A stretch of DNA of 64,000 nucleotides from Bradyrhizobium oligotrophicum S58. Its GTDB lineage: Bacteria; Pseudomonadota; Alphaproteobacteria; Rhizobiales; Xanthobacteraceae. Shown in pieces: positions 38,573 to 46,391 of the stretch. The stretch covers positions 3,939,001 through 4,003,000 of the forward strand of contig NC_020453.1 in NCBI RefSeq assembly GCF_000344805.1, read 5' to 3'. Position numbers and translations under genes: made by a program. The notes below the pieces were generated by a model. The model had not been told where the DNA came from. It worked only from the letters and a program-made list of their open reading frames with translations, and searched no databases. The first letter of the stretch is position 1. Each line of letters starts with the position of its first letter.

Positions 38573-39190
38573 ATGCCCCTAATGTCTCAAGACGATCACG
38601 TGAGCGACAAACGACCAGAACTAGATCCAGAGTTCTTTGACATAATACTGCAGGCGCTTTCGGTGCTTTCTAGCGTCGCGACGGTCGCTTCGACGTGGAT
38701 CATGCTCCGCGACCAGCGAACGGGCATCCCTCCGGCTGTGGGCCAAGTCGATTTTGTTAGGCAGCAGCTTAGACAAATGCGCCGAAACATAGAAGACACG
38801 TTCGACTCCGCAGAGTCGGTAATCCGAATACTTGAGGCAGCTCGCGCAAGATCTGTCCCGGGCACGTCCCTCTTGAATGAACAACCCCGTTTCGGTGCGG
38901 GGCTTAGACTGACAGTCGAAGAGATGGGCCAAGCTAATAACCTTCTGAATCAACTGGAAAGCGCGGCAATGCAGGTGCGTAATGCAGCGCGCAATATTAC
39001 AGTAACGGTGGGATCGCAGCATATCTCGGACGCATCAGCTCGTTTTGACTCCGATGAGTTTAATCAACAACTCAACTCGATACTTTTCGAAAGCCGCACA
39101 TTGGGAGAGGCCATGACCAAGCTCAGATTAGCCCAACAGCAGGCCGAAGATTTCGTTAGGGATCTCGAGCGTTCGCTCCGGACCAATTAA
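38573..39190 (+). CDS. Hypothetical helical protein
   Basis: About 205 residues, MPLMSQDDHVSDKRPELDP onward. One modestly hydrophobic segment (FDIILQALSVLSSVATVAST, about residues 19-38) could be a membrane helix or an amphipathic helix. The rest is predicted helical with coiled-coil-like heptads near the C-terminus (TKLRLAQQQAEDFVRDLE). I recognise no family. A GGA-rich site lies about 8 bases before the ATG at 38573; the ATG at 38582 is also possible. It sits in the defence island, less GC-rich than the flanking regions, with the next gene 112 bp downstream on the same strand. No regulatory element is obvious. Confidence 0.65.
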   Translation: MPLMSQDDHVSDKRPELDPEFFDIILQALSVLSSVATVASTWIMLRDQRTGIPPAVGQVDFVRQQLRQMRRNIEDTFDSAESVIRILEAARARSVPGTSLLNEQPRFGAGLRLTVEEMGQANNLLNQLESAAMQVRNAARNITVTVGSQHISDASARFDSDEFNQQLNSILFESRTLGEAMTKLRLAQQQAEDFVRDLERSLRTN

Positions 39191-39302
39191 TGAGGCTCTT
39201 CTAAGTTGAGAAGGGTCAACGGCTCGCCAAAGCTATCTTTCCCTTGACGCTCATCCCCGAGTCGCGTTTTTCATTGACCATTTTACCAGAGGGGACGGGC
39301 GG

Positions 39303-40313
39303 TTGACTGAGGGTAGAATAGCTATCGGAGCACTGATTTTATTTGCAGGTTGGCTTCTCATCGGACTCCCTTGGCTCGTAAATCCAGCGGAACGGGTACA
39401 GTTCTGGGAATTGAAGCCAACTAGTCAGGCCCGCTCTGAAACACCGCCGAGAGGCACTGCCGAGTCTCCATTTTTCGTTCAGGTGACACCCGCCCCAAAA
39501 AGTGCTGATGAGCAAAATCAAGAGGCCGCTGATCGAGAAGAAAAGAGAAGCTCTGACGTTTGGCTTGTGCGATGGACGGGCCTTCTTTTTGCAGCAACCG
39601 TCGGTCTGATCGCCGCCACCTGCGTGCTCGGGTGGTATGCCTATCGTCAGTCGAAGGATACGCAAGAATCGATTGCTTTGTCTCGGGACTCCGCCAGAGC
39701 CGCAAACCAATCCGCGATGGCCGCGGAAAAGGCTATAATTGCATCCAATCGCGCATGGATACGGATCGATGCGATCGGAGTTGGCGGTCAGCCCCTGCAG
39801 TTTTATGGAACGGGCCATCCTACCGGCGCTAGTATGAGCATCTCCTTCAAGTTCACAAACATAGGAAATGCTCCAGCTCTCTCGATAACACCCCACGCAT
39901 GGCTCATTGCGGTGAAGGGTGGCGGTCCATTTCCGGCTGATGTGCTTGAAAGTAGATGCGCAGAAATCCGTCGACAACCCATTGGTCCTGGCTTTGCCAC
40001 CCTGTTTCCCAATGAAAAGTTTCCAGAGGTTCTCGGGCTGGCACAGTGGGACCTCAATGTTAGTGTTAGCGCGGAAGACCTTGCCGAGGGTCTGGAGATC
40101 AGCAGCAGTAAGAATGCTGTCAAGTTGATCGTGATAGGATGCATTGATTACACATTCGCATCTGATTCCAGCACGCATCGCATGACTAGCTTCATGTTTG
40201 ACGTCGTCCGCGGCGGACTGCCGACTCCCATCGACCCGTCCCTCGGATCTATTCCATCTGGTGACCTCCAGCTGTTCCTGTCCTCTATGGGCGGCCGCTC
40301 GATCGTCGAGTAA
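39303..40313 (+). CDS. Two-helix membrane protein of unknown function
   Basis: A 336-residue protein from a TTG start preceded by a purine-rich GGGGACGGGCGG. Helix 1 is at the N-terminus (IGALILFAGWLLIGLPWLV, about 7-25) and helix 2 at about 90-112 (LLFAATVGLIAATCVLGWYAY). Between them lies a short proline- and charge-rich loop. After helix 2 comes a coiled-coil-like linker (SRDSARAANQSAMAAEKA) and then a beta-rich domain opening NRAWIRIDAIGV with FTNIGNAPA. This layout is common among uncharacterised accessory proteins of alphaproteobacteria, and the NRAW..v..iGNtPA pattern recurs in them. Function is unknown; a membrane-linked accessory to the neighbouring defence genes is possible. Confidence 0.7.
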   Translation: MTEGRIAIGALILFAGWLLIGLPWLVNPAERVQFWELKPTSQARSETPPRGTAESPFFVQVTPAPKSADEQNQEAADREEKRSSDVWLVRWTGLLFAATVGLIAATCVLGWYAYRQSKDTQESIALSRDSARAANQSAMAAEKAIIASNRAWIRIDAIGVGGQPLQFYGTGHPTGASMSISFKFTNIGNAPALSITPHAWLIAVKGGGPFPADVLESRCAEIRRQPIGPGFATLFPNEKFPEVLGLAQWDLNVSVSAEDLAEGLEISSSKNAVKLIVIGCIDYTFASDSSTHRMTSFMFDVVRGGLPTPIDPSLGSIPSGDLQLFLSSMGGRSIVE

Positions 40314-40695
40314 TGGTCCAAGGCTACACTTCTTGCTGTTTGAGTCGCAGAATCTCACAATGTGTTGCCGGGTTGGAAAAGAAGCGGCTAGTGAAGAAGT
40401 CAAGGGGAGCGCGCGAGCGAAAGCAGCTCCACAGGCAAGTGCGCCAGCTGCAAGAGCTACAACGAACCGGATACCGAGATAAGCGGCTTAAGCCAAAACC
40501 CGGACGGCTGTGCGAAATAGTGCCTCGCGCACGGGGCACAAAATTGTAAATGCTTTGAGCACTCGGATGGGGCTGGCTGATTTTGAATACGTCACCTAGT
40601 GGACTTCAATGAGGCGCGCCGCTAGCACGCCAATGGACCAACAGGAGAAGTCGCGGCCTGCACCGAGATCGATAGTCCCGCGGGGGGATTGAACC
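40314..40695. other. 382-bp intergenic stretch
   Basis: This lies between the two-helix membrane protein and the convergent HEPN-like gene. A basic 78-codon frame (40313-40549) lacks a ribosome-binding site and resembles nothing known. I see no terminator hairpin with a T-run, RNA gene or repeat here. Confidence 0.4.
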
Positions 40696-41760
40696 TCAAC
40701 CTTTGATCCGATCCAGATGCAACGAAATGTACTTAAAGAGCAGGTGATGGACTGCTTCAGTTGGAAGATGCGCTGTGGGCTGGCCATGCAATAGATTGTC
40801 GCGTACTTTTTTTAGAGTGCCGAACTCGCGAGCGTCGGCTTCCGCCGCGCCTGTATTGAGCAGGGATGCGATCAGCAAGAACTTGTCAGTCAGCCGGTAC
40901 TTGTCGCTCATTACTTCATTGATGCGCCGAAAGATTGGTCTTGCCGCATCCGGCGCGCCAGTTTGCATTGCGTCGTGCCATAGGGAGTTGTATCTCTCCT
41001 TGAAAGTTACGTTGACAAAAATTTCAAGTGCAGACCATGCGGCCAGGAAACCTTGAAGTGAGTCTGTCGTCCGATCTATCGAAGTGACAGCTAAGCTGAT
41101 TGGTCGCGCCAGATTCTCATAGTCGACAAGTCTTGGGATCCACTTCGTCGCGTTCGATAGAGCGGCAGCGCTCAGAGGAGAGCTGAGCGAAAGCCGCGCG
41201 GAGCCCATTTGCAAGCTGAAGGAATAAATGGGCTTCTTGCCATCTGCGCCGACCAAGTAAATGACCTCGCCGATGGGCTCGATCTGGTGGTCGGCGTCCG
41301 AGGGAATACTTAGCGTGATCGCCGTTAGGACAGCTTGAATCGATGGACGGAATATTTCTTTAATCGCTGACTTGTCGATCGCGTCGAAACATACAGCGAG
41401 CGTTTCAGTATCCTTGCGTATCTCAAAATTTGGCTCGGCAACATTCGTTTCGCCTTTAACAATCAGAAACATACCGCTGCCGATTTGATTTGCTCGATTG
41501 GTCCTCACGTTTTTGAGCTCGATAGCTAATCTCTCTTCAATTGTGTCCTGCTGAGCTAGGCTGGATAAAAGCCCATTTAAGACTTGGCTAGCAATTACCC
41601 TCGCTTGATCTATGTGTAGGAAAAACGGCTCGGGGTCAGTAGCTAAAGTTGCTACGATCTTTGGATCGTTCAGGCGTGCGAGCTCAAGGTTTGTAGCGCC
41701 GGACGCAAGCGTATTTATCCCATACAATTTCCATACGGCGAGATAGTGCGTGTTCATCAT
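40696..41760 (-). CDS. HEPN-like domain hypothetical protein
   Basis: A 354-residue protein. The N-terminal 200 residues are mixed alpha/beta without a recognisable motif. The C-terminal third is helical and contains LAAWSALEIFVN and, near residue 325, KKVRDNLLHGQ, an R-x4-H arrangement like that of HEPN RNases. The same layout, a variable sensor region then a C-terminal HEPN, is seen in known antiphage RNases such as ApeA, but no specific relation is shown. Start codons ATG-ATG at 41755-41760 lack a strong ribosome-binding site. It is transcribed towards the convergent 336-residue gene. With the HEPN/LprI-like protein this gives two HEPN-like genes in 12 kb. Confidence 0.65.
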   Translation of the reverse strand: MMNTHYLAVWKLYGINTLASGATNLELARLNDPKIVATLATDPEPFFLHIDQARVIASQVLNGLLSSLAQQDTIEERLAIELKNVRTNRANQIGSGMFLIVKGETNVAEPNFEIRKDTETLAVCFDAIDKSAIKEIFRPSIQAVLTAITLSIPSDADHQIEPIGEVIYLVGADGKKPIYSFSLQMGSARLSLSSPLSAAALSNATKWIPRLVDYENLARPISLAVTSIDRTTDSLQGFLAAWSALEIFVNVTFKERYNSLWHDAMQTGAPDAARPIFRRINEVMSDKYRLTDKFLLIASLLNTGAAEADAREFGTLKKVRDNLLHGQPTAHLPTEAVHHLLFKYISLHLDRIKG

Positions 41761-42200
41761 TTTGCTTTAAAAACACTAGAGCTGAGACTGCGCGCGATCA
41801 CTAGCCGTCAAGATGCGGCGCGCTGAAAATCGCCAAACCGCGCTGGAGGGAAGCTATCACGGGCGGTCCGGCATGCAAGATTGAATGGAGACCGAGTGGG
41901 ACCTCGTGACCCGAAATGGTCCTTGCCGCCTACGGGTCAAACTCGCAAAACTCAGGGTGAGCATAATGCATCCGCCTTCGGGTATATCGCGGCAACCCTG
42001 TCTCACGGACTCATTGATGCCGACTGGCGGGTCATGCTTCAAATCCCTATCCGCAGGGGGCCGAACCATACGCTACGAACTCTAACGAGGAATGGACTGC
42101 CACTAGGCCTATGTCCTAGGATTCTCTTGAACCGCCGCAAGAGCGTGGTGGCCGTGCCGCATCGATTCTTTGCAACAGCTGATCATGTCCTCCGGGTGAG
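41761..42200. other. 440-bp intergenic stretch without a supported gene
   Basis: This lies upstream of the HEPN-like gene and downstream of the terminator of the lysine-rich peptide gene. It probably contains the HEPN-like gene's promoter. A 66-codon plus-strand frame at 41885 has no ribosome-binding site and no similarity I can name. Nothing else is visible. Confidence 0.35.
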
Positions 42201-42249
42201 AAACGAAAAACCGGACCTTTATGCAGCGGTTACCTGCACAAAGGCCCGG
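42201..42249 (-). terminator. Strong intrinsic terminator of lysine-rich peptide gene
   Basis: Read on the minus strand, bases 42249-42234 and 42226-42211 pair over 16 bp with two G-U pairs around a 7-base loop, followed at once by TTTTTCGTTT (42210-42201). This is a textbook rho-independent terminator. It lies about 110 bp past the stop of the 28-residue gene at 42361-42447 and would end its transcript before the next minus-strand gene. Confidence 0.8.
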
Positions 42250-42360
42250 CCTCATCGTGCCATGTAGTTGAAACCGCATGGCCGTAAGGACCGTTTAGAT
42301 CCTAAGGGAGAGGTTCGCTTTCCGTCCGGCGGCTCAAATTCTCAATTGTGGGAGCGGCTA

Positions 42361-42447
42361 CTACTTCTTCTTCTTTGAAGTCTTTTTTGCCGCCTTCTTG
42401 GTGGCGGCCTTCGCGGTCTTCTTTGCCTTCTTCGCTTTCTTAGCCAT
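42361..42447 (-). CDS. 28-residue lysine/alanine-rich basic peptide
   Basis: A very short gene encoding 28 residues, more than half of them lysine: it begins MAKKAKKAKKTAKAATKKAA and ends in KKKK. The composition is that of histone H1-like C-terminal tails or nucleoid-binding peptides, so binding to DNA or RNA is likely (inference). Support for it being real: AGAGGA sits 5 bases before the ATG, and a strong intrinsic terminator lies downstream at 42201-42249, so it forms a complete transcription unit of about 250 bases. It diverges from the leader of the ParB-like gene. Short lysine-rich proteins of this kind are often missed because of length. Confidence 0.7.
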   Translation of the reverse strand: MAKKAKKAKKTAKAATKKAAKKTSKKKK

Positions 42448-42698
42448 GTGGTCCTCTGTAGAAACTAACTCAGTGAACATGCACACGCCGCGCATCGACG
42501 TGCACAACACCAACACGATATCACAGAAGCAAAATTGATACCAACGGGTCGTGAAGTCGCGCTCGATTCGCTCGCCGGGGGCAGTCGGTCCCGCGTCCCG
42601 CCTTCGGCGGCGCTATGCTGACGCTCCTTCGGCTGCCCTCTTAACCGGTCTCGCGACCCGCGAATGGTCTCCGCTGGCGCTCCGCCCATACGCTGTTG

Positions 42699-42992
42699 TT
42701 TCTCTGTTGAAGAGCTATGGGGCGCTGCCCCTCGCGCGCACCAGGGTAGAGCGCCGGCCAATGCCGGCGCCGACCCGAGCGGTCTCCCCGGTCTTCCGCG
42801 CTTTCTCACGTCCTGAATCTTCGCGGCCAGTCATGTGCTTGTGCAGACCCGCTCTTCGAGCGGCCCTTCAGGCGGGCGATCCCCCTCCACTCGGGTCGCC
42901 CTGGCACTTGCTACCCCGGGTCTCGCCGACTGGCAGGGGCGCAGGCGCGGAGTGTGCGCTGCGCCCATCAAGCGAGAGAAGGGAGATTGATC
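42699..42992 (+). ncRNA. Structured leader A upstream of ParB-like gene
   Basis: This 5' leader aligns along its length with 46111-46391 upstream of the DUF932 gene. Shared blocks are TTGAAGAG, CCCTCGCGCG, GGTCTCCCCGGTCTTCCGCG (42781-42800), TCAGGCGGGCGAT (42868-42880) and GGTCTCGCCGAC. Between them are hairpins: GCGCCGGC/GCCGGCGC (42751-42770), CCGCTC/GAGCGG (42849-42863) and GGGCGCAG/CTGCGCCC (42937-42966). In the other copy the hairpins sit at the same places but with different stem sequences, so the pairing rather than the sequence is kept. The last hairpin ends about 15 bases before the ribosome-binding site GGGAGA, so control of translation or transcription of the ParB-like gene is likely. 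I cannot match it to a named RNA family. Confidence 0.65.
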
Positions 42993-45008
42993 ATGTCGGC
43001 CAATCACGTCGAAACCATTGTGGAGAGCGGGACGGAGGTTTTCATCCCACTCAACAAGCTCAAGAAGTCACCGAAGAACGCCCGCAAGACGCCGCACAGC
43101 GATGCGGCGATCGAGGCCCTGGCGGCAAGCATTGCCGCGAAGGGGATTCTACAAAATCTGGTTGTCGAGCCGGAGTTGGATCGAGAGGGGGCTGCGACGG
43201 GGTTCTATTTGGTGACCGTCGGCGAGGGCAGGCGGCTGGCCCAGCTCCTGCGCGTAAAGCGAAAGGAGATCAAGAAGACCGAGCCGATCCGCTGCATGAT
43301 AGATACCGCAAACGATGCCCACGAAATCAGCCTGGACGAGAACGTCACCCGGGAGAACATGCATCCGGCCGACCAGTTCGCGGCGTTCAAGAGGCTCGCC
43401 GACGAACGGGGGTTTGGCGCGGAGGAGATCGCGGCCCGCTTTGGCGTGACCGCTCAAGTGGTGCGGCAGCGGCTGCGGTTGGGCGCAGTGTCCCCGAAGC
43501 TGATGCAGGTCTATCGCGATGGCGAATTGACCCTGGACCAGCTGATGGCCTTTGCGCTGACCGAGGACCACGCCCGGCAGGAGGCAGTATTCGAGCAGCT
43601 GTCCTACAGCCGCGATGCCAGCACTGTCCGCCGCATGCTCACCGAGACCCACGTGGCGGCAACCGACCGGCGAGCACGGTTTGTCGGGATCGAGGCCTAT
43701 ACGGAGGCGGGCGGCACGGTCCTGCGCGACCTTTTCACGGAGGATCGCGGCGGCTATCTCGAAGATGTGGCGCTGCTCGATCTACTGGTGACCGCAAAAC
43801 TCGGCCGCGAGGCTGATACGGTGCGTGAGGCCGAGGGCTGGAAATGGACGGAAGCCCACTTCGATTTTCCGCATGCACATGGCATGCGGCGCGTCTACCC
43901 TCATGAGGTCGAGCTGTCGGCGGAGGATCAGGCAGCGTTGGAGGCGGCGCGGCACGAGGTTGACCAACTGTCCGAATGGCATCAGACGGTGGACGAAATC
44001 CCCGACCATGTGGATGTCCGCTTCTGCGAGCTGGAAGCCGAGATCGATCGGCTTGAGGCCAAACGGCAGGCCTACGATCCCGACGATGTCGCGCGGGGCG
44101 GCGCCTTCGTGATCCTTAATCACGATGGCAGCCTTCGGATCGAGCGCGGGTTTGTTCGCCCCGGCGACGAGAAGCCCAGGGCTGAGGCCGAGCCGGGGAG
44201 CGACGCGCAGGCGCCGGATGGAGATGGAGGCGCGGAGGGCGAAGCGGCGCCGGATGGCGACGGCGAGGAGGGTGATGCACCCGAGGAGGAGGATGACGAC
44301 CGACCATTGTCCGATCTTCTCGTTCGCGACCTCACCGCACATCAGACCTTGGGGCTGCGCCTCAATTTGAGCGAACAGCCGGAGGCGGCGATCGTGGCTG
44401 TCACCCATGCGCTTGCGGCGCAAATCTTCTATCTCGGGGCAAATGCGCATGTCGTCGGCATCCAGCCGGTCAGAACAGATTTGGCCGCACATGCGGATGG
44501 GATCGAGGATACGCCGGCAGGAAAGGCCTGGGCGGATCGGCACGCCAATTGGGCCAGGCAGATGCCGCGGGACGTTGCGGCCCTCTGGAGCGTCGTGGTC
44601 GAACTCGACCACGATAGCCGCATGGCGCTGTTTGCGCATTGCGTCGCCTGGACCGTTAACGCCGTCAAATTGCCGTGGGAGCGGCGGCCCCGCGCGTTGG
44701 CGACGGCCAACCACCTTGCCGAAGCCGTCTCGCTGCACATGACCGGCTACTGGCGGCCGACGGTGCGCAGCTATCTCGGTCGCGTCACCAAGGCGCGCAT
44801 TTTGGAGGCGGTTTGCGAAGGCGTGAGCAGCGAGGCCGCCGAGCGGATGGCGGGTATGAAGAAGGCCGAGATGGCGGAAGCCGCCGAACAGTTGCTGGCG
44901 CCGACCGACTGGTTGCCCTCCCTGCTGAGGACGGCCAAGCCGCAGGGAAGGGGCGAGACGCCGATTGAGGTGACAAGTCAGCAGATCTGTTCTCAGGCCG
45001 CCGAGTAA
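42993..45008 (+). CDS. ParB/RepB/Spo0J-like protein of mobile-element type
   Basis: A 671-residue protein of the ParB N-terminal-domain family found on rhizobial plasmids and integrative elements. The ParB domain covers about residues 15-165: IPLNKLKKSPKNARKT, the GEGRR box (77-81), DENVTRENMHPADQF, and a helix-turn-helix GFGAEEIAARFGVTAQVVRQR. The C-terminal 500 residues hold a charged coiled-coil region (about 310-365) and an acidic linker (about 394-440) before a helical end. No parA partner is next to it, so it may act as a DNA-binding regulator or CTP-dependent clamp of the element rather than in classical partition. The ATG at 42993 has GGGAGA 8 bases upstream. It is followed by DUF736 and DUF932 genes in the usual order. 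Confidence 0.85.
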   Translation: MSANHVETIVESGTEVFIPLNKLKKSPKNARKTPHSDAAIEALAASIAAKGILQNLVVEPELDREGAATGFYLVTVGEGRRLAQLLRVKRKEIKKTEPIRCMIDTANDAHEISLDENVTRENMHPADQFAAFKRLADERGFGAEEIAARFGVTAQVVRQRLRLGAVSPKLMQVYRDGELTLDQLMAFALTEDHARQEAVFEQLSYSRDASTVRRMLTETHVAATDRRARFVGIEAYTEAGGTVLRDLFTEDRGGYLEDVALLDLLVTAKLGREADTVREAEGWKWTEAHFDFPHAHGMRRVYPHEVELSAEDQAALEAARHEVDQLSEWHQTVDEIPDHVDVRFCELEAEIDRLEAKRQAYDPDDVARGGAFVILNHDGSLRIERGFVRPGDEKPRAEAEPGSDAQAPDGDGGAEGEAAPDGDGEEGDAPEEEDDDRPLSDLLVRDLTAHQTLGLRLNLSEQPEAAIVAVTHALAAQIFYLGANAHVVGIQPVRTDLAAHADGIEDTPAGKAWADRHANWARQMPRDVAALWSVVVELDHDSRMALFAHCVAWTVNAVKLPWERRPRALATANHLAEAVSLHMTGYWRPTVRSYLGRVTKARILEAVCEGVSSEAAERMAGMKKAEMAEAAEQLLAPTDWLPSLLRTAKPQGRGETPIEVTSQQICSQAAE

Positions 45009-45059
45009 TACCAGAACCGCGGCCGTTCGAACGGCGCGGTGCACATGCAACAAAACTTC

Positions 45060-45086
45060 GGCCGCGCGCCTGACCGGCGCGCGGCC
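45060..45086 (+). terminator. Hairpin downstream of ParB-like gene
   Basis: GGCCGCGCGCC (45060-45070) and GGCGCGCGGCC (45076-45086) form a perfect 11-bp stem around a 5-base loop, 52 bp past the stop codon. Only a weak pyrimidine stretch follows (CGCTTCACTTC), so it may be a terminator or an RNA-stabilising 3' end. The remaining 45087-45713 holds no gene I can support; several GC-rich hairpins precede the DUF736 start, and the 9-base word GCTATGCTG at 45611 is shared with 42612 in front of leader A. Confidence 0.5.
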
Positions 45087-45713
45087 GCTTCACTTCAAGC
45101 ACAGCGGCAAAGGCCCATCAAAGCCCCACCATCACCGCAGACCTCGATCCATTCGAAAGACGCCGCCCGCTGTACGAGAGGCGACCGCGTCGAAGTCTTC
45201 GTTCTTCGACAACCAGCAAACGACCGCGCCAGCCGCTACGATCGTCCGGCGCTCGGAGGTTTCTAGATGGCGCCGAGTTGATCCTTCCAGCCGCATTTTC
45301 ACCGCGGCGCCGCGAACGCGAAAGCAGCGGTCCAGCTTGTCGCTGGGATGCGCAGTTCTTGCCGTTGATGGTCTCAGTAGCGTACGACCGAGCGGGCCGT
45401 GTCCGTATGCTGTGTCGGTGGCGGTCGCCAGTGTTCTCTCCGTCAGCATGGTCATGACGCGTCCGACGCGGACCTCGAGTGGCTGATCAGGCCCGAGGGG
45501 CGGAAGGTCCTCGATCGCCTTCCCGCAACGGCTCGGCCAGCTTTTTTCCCCTGCCGCGAAGGGCGGCATTCCTCGCGGAAGTCAAAAAAGCCGGCCTTTC
45601 GCCGTCCTTCGCTATGCTGCGGGCCTCCGGGCTGCGGGCCGATCGCCCCCGGGCACAAGAGGCGCCATCGAGGCCGCGATGGGCGCGGCCCGACCAAACA
45701 GACGGAGATCGCC

Positions 45714-46025
45714 ATGTCGACCATCGGCACTTTCACCGCATCGGACAACGGCTACACCGGTTCGATCAAGACGCTGACGCTGAACGTCAAGGCCAAGTTT
45801 GTCGCATCCGAGAAGGACCACGAGAAGGCGCCCGACTACCGCATCTTTGCCGGGAGCACCGAGTTCGGTGCGGCCTGGAAGAAGACCTCGCGCGACAGCG
45901 ATCGCGAATATCTCTCGGTTAAGCTCGACGATCCAAGCTTCCCGGCGCCGCTCTACGCATCACTGGTGAAGATCGACGGCGATGACGGCTTCACGCTGAT
46001 CTGGTCGCGCCGCGCCGGCGACTGA
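45714..46025 (+). CDS. DUF736 family protein
   Basis: A 103-residue protein matching the DUF736 family: [21 protein letters not shown] at the N-terminus, a central [18 protein letters not shown], and the C-terminal [17 protein letters not shown]. The fold is a small beta-rich domain. Its role is unknown, but the family is a marker of conjugative and integrative elements in Rhizobiales, nearly always next to ParB-like and DUF932 genes as here. GGAG lies 6 bases before the ATG. A terminator follows at 46043. Length is normal for the family. Confidence 0.92.
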   Translation: MSTIGTFTASDNGYTGSIKTLTLNVKAKFVASEKDHEKAPDYRIFAGSTEFGAAWKKTSRDSDREYLSVKLDDPSFPAPLYASLVKIDGDDGFTLIWSRRAGD

Positions 46026-46042
46026 CCAGCGCTGGATCATCG

Positions 46043-46080
46043 GCCCTGCCTTTTCGGAGGCGGGGCTTCTTTTGCGCTTC
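46043..46080 (+). terminator. Intrinsic terminator after DUF736
   Basis: GCCCTGCC (46043-46050) pairs with GGCGGGGC (46059-46066) over 8 bp with one G-U pair, followed by TTCTTTTGCGCTTCTTTC. It lies 17 bp after the DUF736 stop and separates it from leader B. Confidence 0.65.
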
Positions 46081-46110
46081 TTTCGCCGCTGTCCAGAAAC
46101 GGAAAGAGCA

Positions 46111-46391
46111 TTTCCTTTTGAAGAGATTGCTAATGGCTCCGCCCTCGCGCGGGCAAGGGTGAAGCACGAGACGTGCCGGCCGGCACGGTCTCCCCGGTCT
46201 TCCGCGCCTCTCATCTGATCTCAGCACTTTTGCATTGAAACGGCGCGTGCAGACGCGCGCGAACATCGCGCGCCCTTGTCAGGCGGGCGATACCCCTCCG
46301 CTCCCGGCCGCCCTTGCCCTTGCTACCCCAGGTCTCGCCGACGGGCAGGGTTGCAGCGCAGCGCTGCGCTTCAACCTGAAAGGAGATGACG
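46111..46391 (+). ncRNA. Structured leader B upstream of DUF932 gene
   Basis: This is the second copy of the leader found at 42699-42992. The GGTCTCCCCGGTCTTCCGCG block is at 46187-46206, TCAGGCGGGCGAT at 46279-46291 and GGTCTCGCCGAC at 46331-46342. Its hairpins sit at matching positions but differ in sequence: GTGCC/GGCAC (46173-46186), GCGCGCGA/TCGCGCGC (46255-46273), and a terminal stem joining GGTTG to CAACC with AGCGCA/TGCGCT inside (46349-46376). The last hairpin directly abuts the AAGGAG ribosome-binding site. Placement before a different gene shows it is a mobile or duplicated cis-element, probably a shared regulatory RNA of this plasmid-type module. Confidence 0.65.

Noticed and set aside
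40670..40710. tRNA-like 3' end (GGGGATTGAACC)
   Set aside because: No cloverleaf can be folded upstream; the match is limited to a T-arm-like word.
45132..45569. 145-codon minus-strand frame between the ParB-like gene and DUF736
   Set aside because: No ribosome-binding site, no similarity, and it would run against the flanking operon direction.
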